DNA of 44,897 nucleotides from Candidatus Caccoplasma merdipullorum (GCA_017694415.1 JADIMW010000008.1:1-44897), one strand, 5' to 3'; counted from the stretch's first letter, positions 8,216-17,095 are shown. The notes: a model not told the origin generated them from the sequence alone. Program-made: numbers and translations.

Positions 8216-8866
8216 TTATTTATTCTGTTCTTTATCACTCTCTTTATTTTCACTCTCCCTTGCCTTCTCGGCAGCCTCCTGCTCGGCCAGAGCCTTTTCG
8301 GCAGCGGCTTTCATTATCGCATCGTTCTTATGCTCGGCAGGGTCGTACAGCATACCGGTACAGAGACACATCTTGCGTCCTGTACGTTGCAGAATATCGT
8401 AGTTCACGCACGTCTGACACCCTTTCCAAAAAGCATCGTCGTCGGTCAGTTCGGAGAACGGCACGGGACGGTAACCGAGTTCGGTATTTATCTTCATCAC
8501 CGCCAATCCTGTCGTAAGCCCGAAAAGTTTGGCTTCGGGGAATCTTTCGCGCGATACTTCGAACGATTTCTTTTTTATCCTTTTTGCCAACCCGTGGCCG
8601 CGGTATTTGTCCACCACTATCAAACCTGAGTTCGCCACGAACTGCTTGTTACTCCAGCTCTCGATATAACAGAACCCTGCGAACTTGTCGCCGTCCATTG
8701 CTATTATCACCTTCCCCTCGAGCATTTTCTGCCTTACGTAATCGGGCGAACGGCGGGCTATACCCGTACCGCGAATCTTCGCCGCCTTCTCGATTGTATC
8801 GAGAATAGTCTCCACAAGCGGCAGATGCCTTTCATCGGCAATCATTATCTGAATATTGTCTTCCAT
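8216..8866 (-). CDS. GNAT acetyltransferase of the arginine operon (candidate N-acylglutamate synthase)
   Basis: 216 residues with a GNAT core: the acetyl-CoA loop is in VVDKYRGHGLAKRIKKKS. After the core come four cysteines (KGCQTC, KMCLC) and then a strongly charged Glu/Lys/Ala-rich tail of about 45 residues that is probably disordered or coiled. Its place between argR and argG, with gaps of 7 and 17 nt, suggests that it supplies the N-acyl-glutamate that starts the pathway (the ArgA role). No classical argA or argJ is present in this window. The reaction is inferred from context; the GNAT fold is clear. Confidence 0.8.
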   Translation of the reverse strand: MEDNIQIMIADERHLPLVETILDTIEKAAKIRGTGIARRSPDYVRQKMLEGKVIIAMDGDKFAGFCYIESWSNKQFVANSGLIVVDKYRGHGLAKRIKKKSFEVSRERFPEAKLFGLTTGLAVMKINTELGYRPVPFSELTDDDAFWKGCQTCVNYDILQRTGRKMCLCTGMLYDPAEHKNDAIMKAAAEKALAEQEAAEKARESENKESDKEQNK

Positions 8867-8873
8867 ATTCTCT

Positions 8874-9362
8874 TTATTCAGTTTTTTCTTCCAACGTCGG
8901 TATTATATTTTTAAGTATTGACATTACCTGTCGTCTCGATTCGTTCTCGCGCAAGATAACAAGTATCGTATCGTCGCCGGCGATAGTTCCCATCACCGCA
9001 TGCGAATCGAGAGCGTCTATTTCGAGAGCTATTCCGCCGGCATATCCCGGACGGGTCTTGATTACGCAGAACTGTCCCGAGAAGTCTATCGAGACGAACC
9101 CTGCGGACGGAGCGGCATGATGTACGCCTGATACGTGTCCTGCAACCGTATGGCGCGCCGAGTCGGGCAATATGTATATGTACCCCCCGTTCCCGTCGCC
9201 CACCTTTGCTATCCGCATCCTTTTCAAGTCGCGCGACAGGGTGGCCTGCGTCAAGTCGAATCCGCTCTCGCGCAGCAACTCCAGCAAACGGCTCTGCGAG
9301 TCGATTGTACCGCCCGAAACGAGTTCCTTTATCTTCTGGATTCTTGCCGCCTTGTTTTTCAC
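8874..9362 (-). CDS. argR: Arginine repressor ArgR
   Basis: 162-residue transcription factor. The N-terminal winged helix includes LTQATLSRDLKRM, the conserved DNA-reading helix. The C-terminal oligomerisation and arginine-binding domain carries TRPGYAGGIALEID and MGTIAGDDTILVI, whose Asp pair contacts arginine. It starts at GTG (9362); no in-frame ATG exists upstream. It heads the arginine operon, so it probably controls its own expression through sites in 9363-9600. Confidence 0.95.
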   Translation of the reverse strand: MKNKAARIQKIKELVSGGTIDSQSRLLELLRESGFDLTQATLSRDLKRMRIAKVGDGNGGYIYILPDSARHTVAGHVSGVHHAAPSAGFVSIDFSGQFCVIKTRPGYAGGIALEIDALDSHAVMGTIAGDDTILVILRENESRRQVMSILKNIIPTLEEKTE

Positions 9363-9399
9363 TCCGTCATTTAATTTAATCGCCGTGCATCAGCAAACA

Positions 9400-9409
9400 G
9401 CATATATGC
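9400..9409. promoter_or_regulatory. GCATATATGC palindrome upstream of argR
   Basis: A perfect 10-bp palindrome 38 bp before the argR start. It belongs to the same TGCAT motif family as the array at 9551-9590, so it is a possible ArgR autoregulatory site. Confidence 0.4.
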
Positions 9410-9451
9410 AGTTTTTATACATTATTACATGCAGATTTTCTGAAACCGCAT

Positions 9452-9482
9452 AAAAAAACGCTCTCGCAATACACGGAGAGCG
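9452..9482 (-). terminator. Intrinsic terminator after surE
   Basis: On the minus strand, CGCTCTC (9482-9476) pairs with GAGAGCG (9465-9459) across a 10-nt loop and is followed at once by seven U residues (9458-9452). It separates surE from the arginine operon. Confidence 0.75.
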
Positions 9483-9490
9483 CAAAGATA
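9483..9490 (-). promoter_or_regulatory. Candidate -7 element of the argR operon
   Basis: Exact TATCTTTG on the minus strand, directly touching the terminator hairpin. No TTTG -33 element is seen at the normal spacing. A start site a few bases downstream would remove most of the hairpin's 5' arm from the argR transcript. Confidence 0.5.
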
Positions 9491-9550
9491 GAGATTATTC
9501 TGAATATATATACCGTATAAACGGAAGTTTTTTCATTGTATAGACAACAT

Positions 9551-9590
9551 ATTTGCATAAATACTGCATAAAACGCAAATTTATGCACAA
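9551..9590. promoter_or_regulatory. Putative ArgR operator array (TGCATAAA motifs)
   Basis: Contains TTGCATAAAT (9553-9562), TGCATAAA (9565-9572) and the inverted TTTATGCA (9580-9587). The 12-mer CAAATTTATGCA (9576-9587) recurs exactly upstream of korA (27665-27676). The motif resembles the TGAAT-type half sites of known ARG boxes; assignment to ArgR is inference. Confidence 0.5.
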
Positions 9591-9633
9591 ATATTACCCG
9601 TATGCCGCAAACGGTATGGAAACAGGAGAGTTT

Positions 9634-10404
9634 CTATAATGAAAAGAGGCGTTTCACCGCAGGAAACGCATCCACTGCCGTTCTGTCGCACGAAGTCGGG
9701 ACAACAGCGACGTATCCGTTTGCAACCGCCCACGAATCGGTATCATCGGCATCAGGCTCGGTATTGACGAAACGCCCCGTAACCCAATAATAACTCTGGC
9801 CGCGCGGGTCGATACGCTTTTCATACTCCTCTGTCCAGTAACCGAGAGCCTGACGGCAGATACGCACCCCCTTGATATCACATTCGTACGGGATATTTAT
9901 ATTGAGGCAGACAGAATACGGGAGAGGTTTCTCGAGAAGCGCATTTGTCGTCCGTCGCACCATTTCGCGACAGCAGCCGAAATCGGGAGAGACATCGTGC
10001 GTGCAAAGAGAAAAACCCGCCGACGGTACGCCTATCACGCTCCCTTCGTACGCCGCACCCATAGTACCGGAATATATCGTACTGATGGCCGTGTTGGAGC
10101 CGTGGTTTATTCCCGACAGGATTAAATCGGGGTGTCCCCCGAGAATTTCGTTGATAGCCAGTTTCACGCAATCGACAGGAGTCCCGTCGGTCTTGTAGTA
10201 CGCCACATGCCCGTCGTCCGCAACCGGCGTAAGGCGCAACGGCCTGCTTACGGTAAGGGCACACGACTGACCCGAACGAGGCCCGTCGGGGGCAACTACG
10301 ACAATACGCCCCATATCCGAAATCATTTCGACAAGAGCATGAATACCGCCGGCATCAATGCCGTCATCGTTGGTAACAAGAATCAAAGGTTGCTTATCTT
10401 TCAT
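9634..10404 (-). CDS. surE: 5'/3'-nucleotidase SurE
   Basis: 256 residues starting MKDKQPLILVTNDDG; the NDDG motif holds the divalent metal. SurE dephosphorylates nucleoside monophosphates (and sometimes short polyphosphate) in the cytoplasm. The reading frame is open for another 345 bp upstream, but that part overlaps the lipoprotein gene and lacks family similarity, so I place the start at 10404. It ends before the terminator at 9452-9482. The lipoprotein gene lies 113 bp upstream, leaving room for a separate promoter. Confidence 0.92.
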   Translation of the reverse strand: MKDKQPLILVTNDDGIDAGGIHALVEMISDMGRIVVVAPDGPRSGQSCALTVSRPLRLTPVADDGHVAYYKTDGTPVDCVKLAINEILGGHPDLILSGINHGSNTAISTIYSGTMGAAYEGSVIGVPSAGFSLCTHDVSPDFGCCREMVRRTTNALLEKPLPYSVCLNINIPYECDIKGVRICRQALGYWTEEYEKRIDPRGQSYYWVTGRFVNTEPDADDTDSWAVANGYVAVVPTSCDRTAVDAFPAVKRLFSL

Positions 10405-10425
10405 CTCAACAATATAAATATGGTA

Positions 10426-10433
10426 CGAAGGTA
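10426..10433 (-). promoter_or_regulatory. Possible -7 element of surE
   Basis: TACCTTCG on the minus strand matches TAnnTTTG at five of six fixed positions, 22 bp before the surE ATG. Confidence 0.35.
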
Positions 10434-10517
10434 GTAAAATAGCGGAGAAAACAGACCTTGCGGATGAAAGTTTTACATGATAAATGCGGCAGGCAGACCG
10501 AATCCGTATCGGCCGTA

Positions 10518-11963
10518 TTACTCCCCACCGCCCACCGGCGGAGTATCCTGCGGCACCACAATCTGGTACGCGCCGACATCGGGATTGGTGCCGTACGGAC
10601 GCTCCACGCCGTACATGTCGCGGCGGAGCGGTTCGGTAAGCAGCGACTCGTCGCCGGTATGGTATGCCGACGAAGCCGACGAACTTATTCTGTAATCGTA
10701 GTAATAAATATCCCCGCCGACGCAGTTGAACATGGGCGTTCCGCCCCATATGCAGTTTATGAAATTGTCGTCATCGCTCCCCGCCACCGAAAAGAGGGTG
10801 TTGCGGAACGACACGGCAAGAGTCGTAACATCCGACGGAGAGACGACACCGGCATTGCCGGTTACAATGCAGTTGCCGAACGAGACATGCGCCGGAGACA
10901 CAAGTTCGGGGTCGTCGAAGCGCGTCAGATAAATCATCGGCAATTTAATGCTTTCGAAAAGAGCATAGTAGTTTGCCAGCGTACATTGCAGGAAATCGGC
11001 CGTCCCTCCCTCCATGTAAACAAGCGCGCCGACGGCATTCGACAGCTCGCTGTTCTGCACCGAGGCGCTGCACTGTTTTACCGTAAGGATATTGTTGCTC
11101 GAATTGTGCAGCACACTGTTGGTTATCGTAATCTTGTTGCGCGACACATCGGCCGAATCGAGAACAAGTCCGTTCACCGTTCCGCGCATTACAACATGGT
11201 CGAATACGTTGTCATAACTCTTCTCCTTTATATACACGCCGTCCCACTGACCTGCAAGACGGTCGTAAGGCAGATACGAAAACATGTTGTCGAGGCGGTC
11301 GCCGCGCAGCACAACAGGATTGTCAATCTCCCCCTTTGCCGTAATCTTCCCCTCCACCACCAGTTTGGAGCCCGCATGGAAACAGAGCTGCGCACCCGGC
11401 GACAAAACAAGCTCGGCATTCTCCCCTACGGAAAGAGTATCATAAACTATATACGGCTTGTCGGCATTAAGAGTATGCACCCCGTCGGCATATTCAACTT
11501 TCCGCAGCGGAACGGCATCCTGACCGAAAGCCTCCAGTTTGACATCCTGCCTTACCCCGTTCACGATAAACACTATCGAGTCCTTTATAAGCAACGGGGC
11601 GTTCTGTCCCGAAACGGGAGCGGTTATCTCCACCAGCACATAAAGGCTGTCGCCCGCCGAAATCTCCATATTGTATATATCAGGGCCTTTCATGCCGTCC
11701 ACATTGATATAGAACCCGCTTTTACCGGCATCGGCCAGATTTATAGAGCTAATCATCAACGCCTTGCTGTTGCGGTTATAGACCTTGAAGTTTTGCGTTG
11801 CAGTACCCATTGTGGTAAAGACGGTATCGAAACGGAGCGAATCGACCGAAAACGACAGCACGTCCGACGGAGAAGAAGAAAACTCCTCGTCGAAACACCC
11901 CGGCAGCAACGCAAGCGATGCCACCAGAGCCACAACTGCCGATATGTATCCGACACCTTTCAT
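10518..11963 (-). CDS. Right-handed beta-helix lipoprotein
   Basis: 481 residues, not assigned to a named gene. The signal peptide ends at the lipobox ALLPGC (Cys23). Residues about 40-170 look like a beta-sandwich. Residues about 170-400 are a parallel beta-helix with short irregular repeats (for example VVLRGDRLD, ITNSVLHNSSNN). The C-terminal MYGVERPYGTNPDVGAYQ matches the end of choice-of-anchor-Q/pectate-lyase-like surface proteins. No catalytic residues could be assigned. It starts 23 nt after lpxB and so is probably cotranscribed with it, which hints at an envelope role. Confidence 0.8.
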   Translation of the reverse strand: MKGVGYISAVVALVASLALLPGCFDEEFSSSPSDVLSFSVDSLRFDTVFTTMGTATQNFKVYNRNSKALMISSINLADAGKSGFYINVDGMKGPDIYNMEISAGDSLYVLVEITAPVSGQNAPLLIKDSIVFIVNGVRQDVKLEAFGQDAVPLRKVEYADGVHTLNADKPYIVYDTLSVGENAELVLSPGAQLCFHAGSKLVVEGKITAKGEIDNPVVLRGDRLDNMFSYLPYDRLAGQWDGVYIKEKSYDNVFDHVVMRGTVNGLVLDSADVSRNKITITNSVLHNSSNNILTVKQCSASVQNSELSNAVGALVYMEGGTADFLQCTLANYYALFESIKLPMIYLTRFDDPELVSPAHVSFGNCIVTGNAGVVSPSDVTTLAVSFRNTLFSVAGSDDDNFINCIWGGTPMFNCVGGDIYYYDYRISSSASSAYHTGDESLLTEPLRRDMYGVERPYGTNPDVGAYQIVVPQDTPPVGGGE

Positions 11964-11986
11964 CAGAGATATAACGCCGAAAGAGG

Positions 11987-13126
11987 TTAAAAATTGTGCC
12001 GCCCCGCACGTTCCACGACAAGAGCGGCTGCACGGCGGGCTGCACCCGTCCCCCCGAGACGCCGCATCACTTCGGCATACCCTTCGGACATTTCCGCCCT
12101 GACGTCAGGACGAAGAATCCTCTCCAATTCCCTGCGCGTATCGCGCGGGTTGAAATGATGAGCAAGAAGTTCCTTTACCACTGGACGGTCGGCAATCAGA
12201 TTCACCAGCGACACATAACTGATGTTCCTCAACACATATTCGAAAATCTTGTGCGTAACCCTGCCGCCGAAAACATGATAGCAAACCACCTGCGGCACTC
12301 CTATTACGGCAGCCTCGAGCGTGGCCGTACCCGACGTAACGAGAGCAGCCGTCGCCTGTTTCATAAGGCGGTGCGTCTTGCCGTACAGCACGACTACGGG
12401 GAGGTCGCCGATAATGGAAGCATACAGCAACGGCGATATGCCGGGGGCGCCTGCCACCACAAGCTGGTAATCGGTCAGGTGCCGCGCACTCTCTATCATA
12501 CGCGGCAGCGAACCCTTTATCTCTCCCACCCTACTTCCGGATACAAGCGCTATTATCGGTTTGGACGGCAGCGAATTGTCGCGCACGAAGTCGTCGAACG
12601 TCTCGTCGGCGTAAGGACGCACAAGAAGTTCGTCCACCGTGGGGTTGCCCACATAATCGACCTTATAGCCGAGACGGGCGAAATAATCCGGTTCGAACGG
12701 CAGAATGGAATACATGAAATCGACATACCGTTTTATGCTCTTTATGCGGTACTCTTTCCACGCCCATATTTTCGGAGCGATATAATAATGCACCTTTATC
12801 CCCAGAGTCTCCTTTACATAACGGGCAATCTTCAGGTTAAACCCGGGATAATCGACCAGAATGACAGCATCGGGGGCATACAGGCGAATATCCCTGCGGC
12901 ACTCCTCCATCAGGTTCATTATCGTGCCGAGATTCCGCGCCACATCGATAAACCCCATAAAAGCCATGTCGCGATAATGACGAACAAGTACGCCCCCCTC
13001 AGCCTGCATCAAGTCGCCGCCGAAAAAACGGAAATCGGCCTCCTTGTCCAACTGTTTAATCTCGTGCATCAGCCGCGAAGCATGCAAATCGCCCGATGCC
13101 TCGCCTGCAACCAAATAATATTTCAT
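11987..13126 (-). CDS. lpxB: Lipid-A-disaccharide synthase
   Basis: 379 residues. Family GT19 glycosyltransferase that joins UDP-2,3-diacylglucosamine to lipid X on the cytoplasmic face of the inner membrane. Recognised by the N-terminus YYLVAGEASGDLHASRL, the central APKIWAWKEYRIKSI and the nucleotide-binding LVTSGTATLEAAVIGVPQVV. It starts 36 nt after the ABC ATPase gene and precedes the beta-helix lipoprotein by 23 nt, so it belongs to the long minus-strand unit from aroC to the lipoprotein. Confidence 0.95.
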   Translation of the reverse strand: MKYYLVAGEASGDLHASRLMHEIKQLDKEADFRFFGGDLMQAEGGVLVRHYRDMAFMGFIDVARNLGTIMNLMEECRRDIRLYAPDAVILVDYPGFNLKIARYVKETLGIKVHYYIAPKIWAWKEYRIKSIKRYVDFMYSILPFEPDYFARLGYKVDYVGNPTVDELLVRPYADETFDDFVRDNSLPSKPIIALVSGSRVGEIKGSLPRMIESARHLTDYQLVVAGAPGISPLLYASIIGDLPVVVLYGKTHRLMKQATAALVTSGTATLEAAVIGVPQVVCYHVFGGRVTHKIFEYVLRNISYVSLVNLIADRPVVKELLAHHFNPRDTRRELERILRPDVRAEMSEGYAEVMRRLGGTGAARRAAALVVERAGRHNF

Positions 13127-13162
13127 ATCTCGAAAAACATTAAAATTCCAAAAGCCGCCAAA

Positions 13163-13990
13163 TCAATCCGCACCGCCGTTACCGCAGGCACGCACCCTCC
13201 CGTCATCCAGTGAAAAGCGCATTGCCGCCTTGTCGTAATGCAGGCCGCAACCGTCGAATATCGCTTCCAAAGCCCCGCTCTCCGCGGCATCGCGCACGGT
13301 ACGGCAGCAAAGCCCCGACGGAGAGAATAACAGCAGCCTGTCGGCATACGGCAACGACTGCTCTATATCGTGAGTGGAAAACAGCACCGTCTTGCGCCGC
13401 TCCACAACCAGCCTCCGCATAAGCGCTAGCATCTCCAGACGACTCGGCAAGTCGAGAAAAGCCGTCGGCTCGTCGAGTATTATCACATCCGACTCCTGAG
13501 CCAGAGCCTTGGCCACCATCACCTTTTGCCGTTCACCGTCGGAGAGGCGCGAAAAATAGTCCCGCTCCTTATGCAACATCCCGACAGCCGACAACGCCTC
13601 ACGCACCACCCTGCGGTCGGTCTCCGACAAGCGACCCATAAACCCGGTAAAGGGATAACGCCCCAGCGATACCACCTCGTCCGTCCTCAAGCCGCCGGCA
13701 AAAGTCTTGTCGGTAAGCACCACCGACACCGATGCCGACAAGCGTTGCAGCGACACGCGCGCAATATCCCGGCCGCATATCGAGACACGCCCCGCAAGCG
13801 GAGGCTGCATGGCCGACAACGTACGCAACAGCGTAGATTTGCCCACACCGTTGCGACCGAGCAACAGAACCAGTTCCCCCTCGTACAGCGAGAAGCCGAT
13901 ACCTTCCGCCACACACCTTGCAGAGTTTCCCTTTCCATATCCGATAGAAAGAGCCTCAGCCTCCACCGTTACGCGTTTTGTCGTCATCAT
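13163..13990 (-). CDS. ABC importer ATPase, FecE/BtuD type
   Basis: 275 residues. Walker A GRNGVGKSTLL, Q-loop region, signature LSDGERQKVMVAKAL, Walker B VIILDEPTAFLD and the switch histidine in LFSTHDIEQSL are all intact. It powers uptake of an iron complex, heme or cobalamin with the permease and binding protein encoded immediately upstream. Its ATG shares one base with the TGA of the permease gene. A C-terminal extension of about 60 residues follows the core fold, as in several Bacteroidetes homologues. Confidence 0.9.
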   Translation of the reverse strand: MMTTKRVTVEAEALSIGYGKGNSARCVAEGIGFSLYEGELVLLLGRNGVGKSTLLRTLSAMQPPLAGRVSICGRDIARVSLQRLSASVSVVLTDKTFAGGLRTDEVVSLGRYPFTGFMGRLSETDRRVVREALSAVGMLHKERDYFSRLSDGERQKVMVAKALAQESDVIILDEPTAFLDLPSRLEMLALMRRLVVERRKTVLFSTHDIEQSLPYADRLLLFSPSGLCCRTVRDAAESGALEAIFDGCGLHYDKAAMRFSLDDGRVRACGNGGAD

Positions 13991-15006
13991 CAGTTAAAAT
14001 ACTCTATCTTCGAACGGTTTACAATAACATAAATAATAACGGGAGCACCGAATATCGGAGTAACCGCATTCAGAGGTATCACCCCGCCCTGCCACGGCAG
14101 GGAACAGAGCAGATTGCAGAGCAGTGCGGTAGCCGCCCCCATCAATACCGTAACGGGAAGCAGCACGTTATGATTCGACGACCCTATCGCCAGACGCGCC
14201 ATATGCGGCACGGCAAGTCCCAGAAACGACACAGGCCCGCAATACGACGTAACTATTGCCGTAAGCAATCCCGTACACAGCAGCAGCATGACGCGCGTAC
14301 GGCGGACATTCACGCCCAGATTTGCCGCATACCGTTCGCCGAGCAGCAAAGCGTTGAGCGGTTTCACCAGCAAAAACGAGAAGAAGAGACCGGCCGCCGA
14401 TACCGACACGAAAAGGGGAAGCTCGCCGAGCGTAACGCTCGAAAAATCGCCCATGCCCCAAAGCGTATAAGCAAAAACGTTCTGCGCCGATGCAAAAAAG
14501 TTGAGCAGCGTAATGGCGGAATTAGCCACATACCCCACCATAATCCCGACAATCAGCAGCATGACGCTGCTGCGGAGTACGGAGGAAAAGAGTATTATAA
14601 TGCCGAGAGTAACTATCGACCCTGCAAAAGCACCTGCCACGGCCGACAACGAACCAGCCACCGTACCCCCAATGACGGAACCTGCCGACAGCATCACCAC
14701 AGCCACGCCCAAAGACGCTCCCGAAGTAATACCGAGGATTGAAGGCCCTGCAAGCGGGTTGCCGAAAGCCGTCTGCAGCATAAGACCCGCCACGGCAAGC
14801 GATGCGCCTGCCAGCATGGCCGTAACGCCTTGCGGAATACGCGACTGCGTTACTATAAAGTTCCATGTCGGATTTACCGCATCGCCGTTACCCGAAAGAA
14901 TATCCACGACGCTGCCGAACGGGACCGACACCGACCCCCAGAAAAGATTGGCGGCAAAAAGCCCCAGCAGCAACAACGACAATATCAGCCACCCGACAGG
15001 TTTCAT
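13990..15006 (-). CDS. ABC importer permease, FecCD/BtuC family
   Basis: 338-residue integral membrane protein with about ten predicted hydrophobic segments. Family hallmarks include QGVTAMLAGASLAVAGLMLQ and GNPLAGPSILGITSGASLG near the N-terminus, and the coupling region SFLGLAVPHMARLAIG near the C-terminus. It forms the inner-membrane channel of the importer. It overlaps the binding-protein gene by 4 nt and abuts the ATPase gene. Confidence 0.92.
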   Translation of the reverse strand: MKPVGWLILSLLLLGLFAANLFWGSVSVPFGSVVDILSGNGDAVNPTWNFIVTQSRIPQGVTAMLAGASLAVAGLMLQTAFGNPLAGPSILGITSGASLGVAVVMLSAGSVIGGTVAGSLSAVAGAFAGSIVTLGIIILFSSVLRSSVMLLIVGIMVGYVANSAITLLNFFASAQNVFAYTLWGMGDFSSVTLGELPLFVSVSAAGLFFSFLLVKPLNALLLGERYAANLGVNVRRTRVMLLLCTGLLTAIVTSYCGPVSFLGLAVPHMARLAIGSSNHNVLLPVTVLMGAATALLCNLLCSLPWQGGVIPLNAVTPIFGAPVIIYVIVNRSKIEYFN

Positions 15007-16127
15007 TTTTCCAAACGTTTAAAATAAAAAGCAGTATCATCCGCCGAAAAGAGTTCGGGGTGAGCCATAAGCATAAAATCGTGCAGGACGCGGTCGGGCG
15101 AAACAGCCAAATCCTCGAAAAACGGAGACTTCACGCTGTTGCACCCCCACACCCCGCCGTTTTTAAAAGCATCGAACCCGGAATACGGGGCGAACTCGCG
15201 CGCCAAGTCCGACAGGCGGCGGTCGCGCGTCTCGTCGGCATATTTGAACACCCACAAGTCGGCATGGACGGCACGCGACAGCACCTCCTCGAACGACAAC
15301 GAAAGCGAACCCGTTCCCGGAGTATCGCTCCACAAATAGTCTATTCCCGCATCGCGGTAAAGCGCGGCCATATAACTTTCGCCGCAGGGCTGATACCACA
15401 CGCCTCCCGTCTTCAGTTCGCAAAACAGCGTCGGACGCTCCACCGCCACGGCTGCCATTGCGGCAAGAGAATCATAGCGGCTGCACGTAACGGAAAAGGC
15501 AGAATCGGCAAGCGCACCGCAATCGAACAATGCGCCGAACACCTTTATCCACTCGGCACGCGCCAAAGGGGAATTTTCCATATAATCGGCAATCTCCACC
15601 AACGGAATCCCCAGCTCACCCGCCTTCCCGTACGAACCATCCTTGTAGGGAGAAAGGATAATCGCCTCGGCCGACAGGGAGACAAGTCGCTCCATATCGG
15701 GGAGGAACGACGACCCCAAATCAACTATTTCACCCTGTTTCAAACGCTTCTTGACAACTGTATCGGCCACGTAATAAGCATCGCAGATACCCGCCACGTT
15801 TCCCTCCACACCGAGGCGGCTCATAACCGCGCAATGCTGCGAGGCATATACGGCAACCCGGCCGAGAGGGGTGCGCAGCAACGTTCCCTGAGGCATTGAA
15901 TCGGGAATCGCTGCACCCTTCGGCACCAACAGATAACGGTGCAAGAGCCGCAACGTATCCCACGGATTGCGAATATCCAGAATTTTATACCCGTCGCAAT
16001 CGGAAAGGGAAAACCCTCGGGCATACAGATTATTCCCCGCAGTTACCGTATCCTGTGTGGCATGACCGCACGACACCGCGACAGAAAGGAGAAATGCCGA
16101 AAACAATATGATTATAAAATTACGCAT
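15003..16127 (-). CDS. Substrate-binding lipoprotein of the FecBCD/BtuFCD-type importer
   Basis: 374 residues from the start MRNFIIILF. The signal peptide ends at lipobox SVAVSC, giving a lipid-anchored periplasmic protein. The body has the two-lobed helical-backbone (TroA/FecB) organisation. VAVYASQHCAVMSRLG begins the first lobe, and AEAIILSPYKDG fits the lobe connection. The ligand (ferric siderophore, heme or cobalamin) cannot be decided, and no cobalamin riboswitch or TonB receptor is nearby. The open frame extends to 16196, but that part overlaps the radical SAM gene and is not signal-like. Confidence 0.87.
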   Translation of the reverse strand: MRNFIIILFSAFLLSVAVSCGHATQDTVTAGNNLYARGFSLSDCDGYKILDIRNPWDTLRLLHRYLLVPKGAAIPDSMPQGTLLRTPLGRVAVYASQHCAVMSRLGVEGNVAGICDAYYVADTVVKKRLKQGEIVDLGSSFLPDMERLVSLSAEAIILSPYKDGSYGKAGELGIPLVEIADYMENSPLARAEWIKVFGALFDCGALADSAFSVTCSRYDSLAAMAAVAVERPTLFCELKTGGVWYQPCGESYMAALYRDAGIDYLWSDTPGTGSLSLSFEEVLSRAVHADLWVFKYADETRDRRLSDLAREFAPYSGFDAFKNGGVWGCNSVKSPFFEDLAVSPDRVLHDFMLMAHPELFSADDTAFYFKRLEK

Positions 16128-16144
16128 ACAAAAAAAACGAAACA

Positions 16145-17095
16145 TTACAACGACACGGAAGGGGACTGCTCTCCCGAATACTTCGCTCCCTGACATGTGG
16201 AGCGGCGTTTCATCTCCGCCGTCAGCAAAGCGGTAAATTCATGGTTCTTCACGCCCCAGCGGGGAGCGACGAGCAGTTCGGACGGAGACTGCGAAACGAA
16301 CCTGTCCATAACAATATCGGGACGCACCCGCTCTATAAAATCGGCCACCAGCCCGACGTACTCCTGCAATCCGTAAACATGCACCGCGTTGCCGTCCTCG
16401 CCGAACATGCGGGCAAGAGCCGTACCGCGAATAACCTGCAACTGGTGCAGTTTCAGTGTGGTAACAGGCAACTGCGACACTACGTCCGCACTTCGCAAAA
16501 TCGCCTCCCGCCCCTCACCCGGCAAGCCGAGTATCAGATGCAGACCGCAAAGGATTCCTCTCTCCGCGGTACGCGACACGGCATCCACCGTATCGTTCCA
16601 CGTATGGCAGCGGTTTATGCGCACCAGAGTATCGTCGTTACAACTCTCCGCACCGTACTCCACAAGCACGAACCTGCGCTGCGACACGCCGTGCAGGTAG
16701 TCAAGCAGTTCGTCCGGCATACAGTCGGGGCGCGTAGCTATTATCAACCCCTCCACACCGTCGCACGACAGCGCCTCGTCGTAGAGCGATTTAACCCGTT
16801 CCACCGCCGCATAAGTCCCGGTGTACGACTGGAAATAGACAAGATACCGCATATCGGGATACTTGCGGGCAAAAAACTCGCGACCGCGGGCAATCTGTTC
16901 GGAGACACCTGCGCCGTTGCCGCAATACGACGGGGTAAATGCCGCATTGTTGCAATATATGCACCCGCCGAGTCCTTTGCTGCCGTCGCGGTTGGGGCAG
17001 GAAAACCCGGCATCGACCGAAATCTTCTGCACCTTGAAGCGGGGAAACCGCTTGCGGAAGAACAACCCCATATCGTTGAACGGAAGCAGAGTCAT
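16145..17095 (-). CDS. Radical SAM protein, TIGR01212 (YhcC) family
   Basis: 316 residues from MTLLPFNDMG (a start at MGLFFRKRF, 17071, is also possible). The iron-sulphur binding segment reads CPNRDGSKGLGGCIYC, three cysteines spaced as in the TIGR01212 family. LHLILGLPGEGREAIL and LKLHQLQVIRGT are family-typical. The cellular reaction of this family is not established. It lies 14 nt after aroC and 17 nt before the binding-protein gene, apparently in the same transcript. Confidence 0.9.
   Translation of the reverse strand: MTLLPFNDMGLFFRKRFPRFKVQKISVDAGFSCPNRDGSKGLGGCIYCNNAAFTPSYCGNGAGVSEQIARGREFFARKYPDMRYLVYFQSYTGTYAAVERVKSLYDEALSCDGVEGLIIATRPDCMPDELLDYLHGVSQRRFVLVEYGAESCNDDTLVRINRCHTWNDTVDAVSRTAERGILCGLHLILGLPGEGREAILRSADVVSQLPVTTLKLHQLQVIRGTALARMFGEDGNAVHVYGLQEYVGLVADFIERVRPDIVMDRFVSQSPSELLVAPRWGVKNHEFTALLTAEMKRRSTCQGAKYSGEQSPSVSL

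Noticed and set aside
10458..11990. 510-codon plus-strand frame opposite the beta-helix lipoprotein gene
   Set aside because: Antisense to a gene with a signal peptide, lipobox and coherent fold; low-complexity basic translation.
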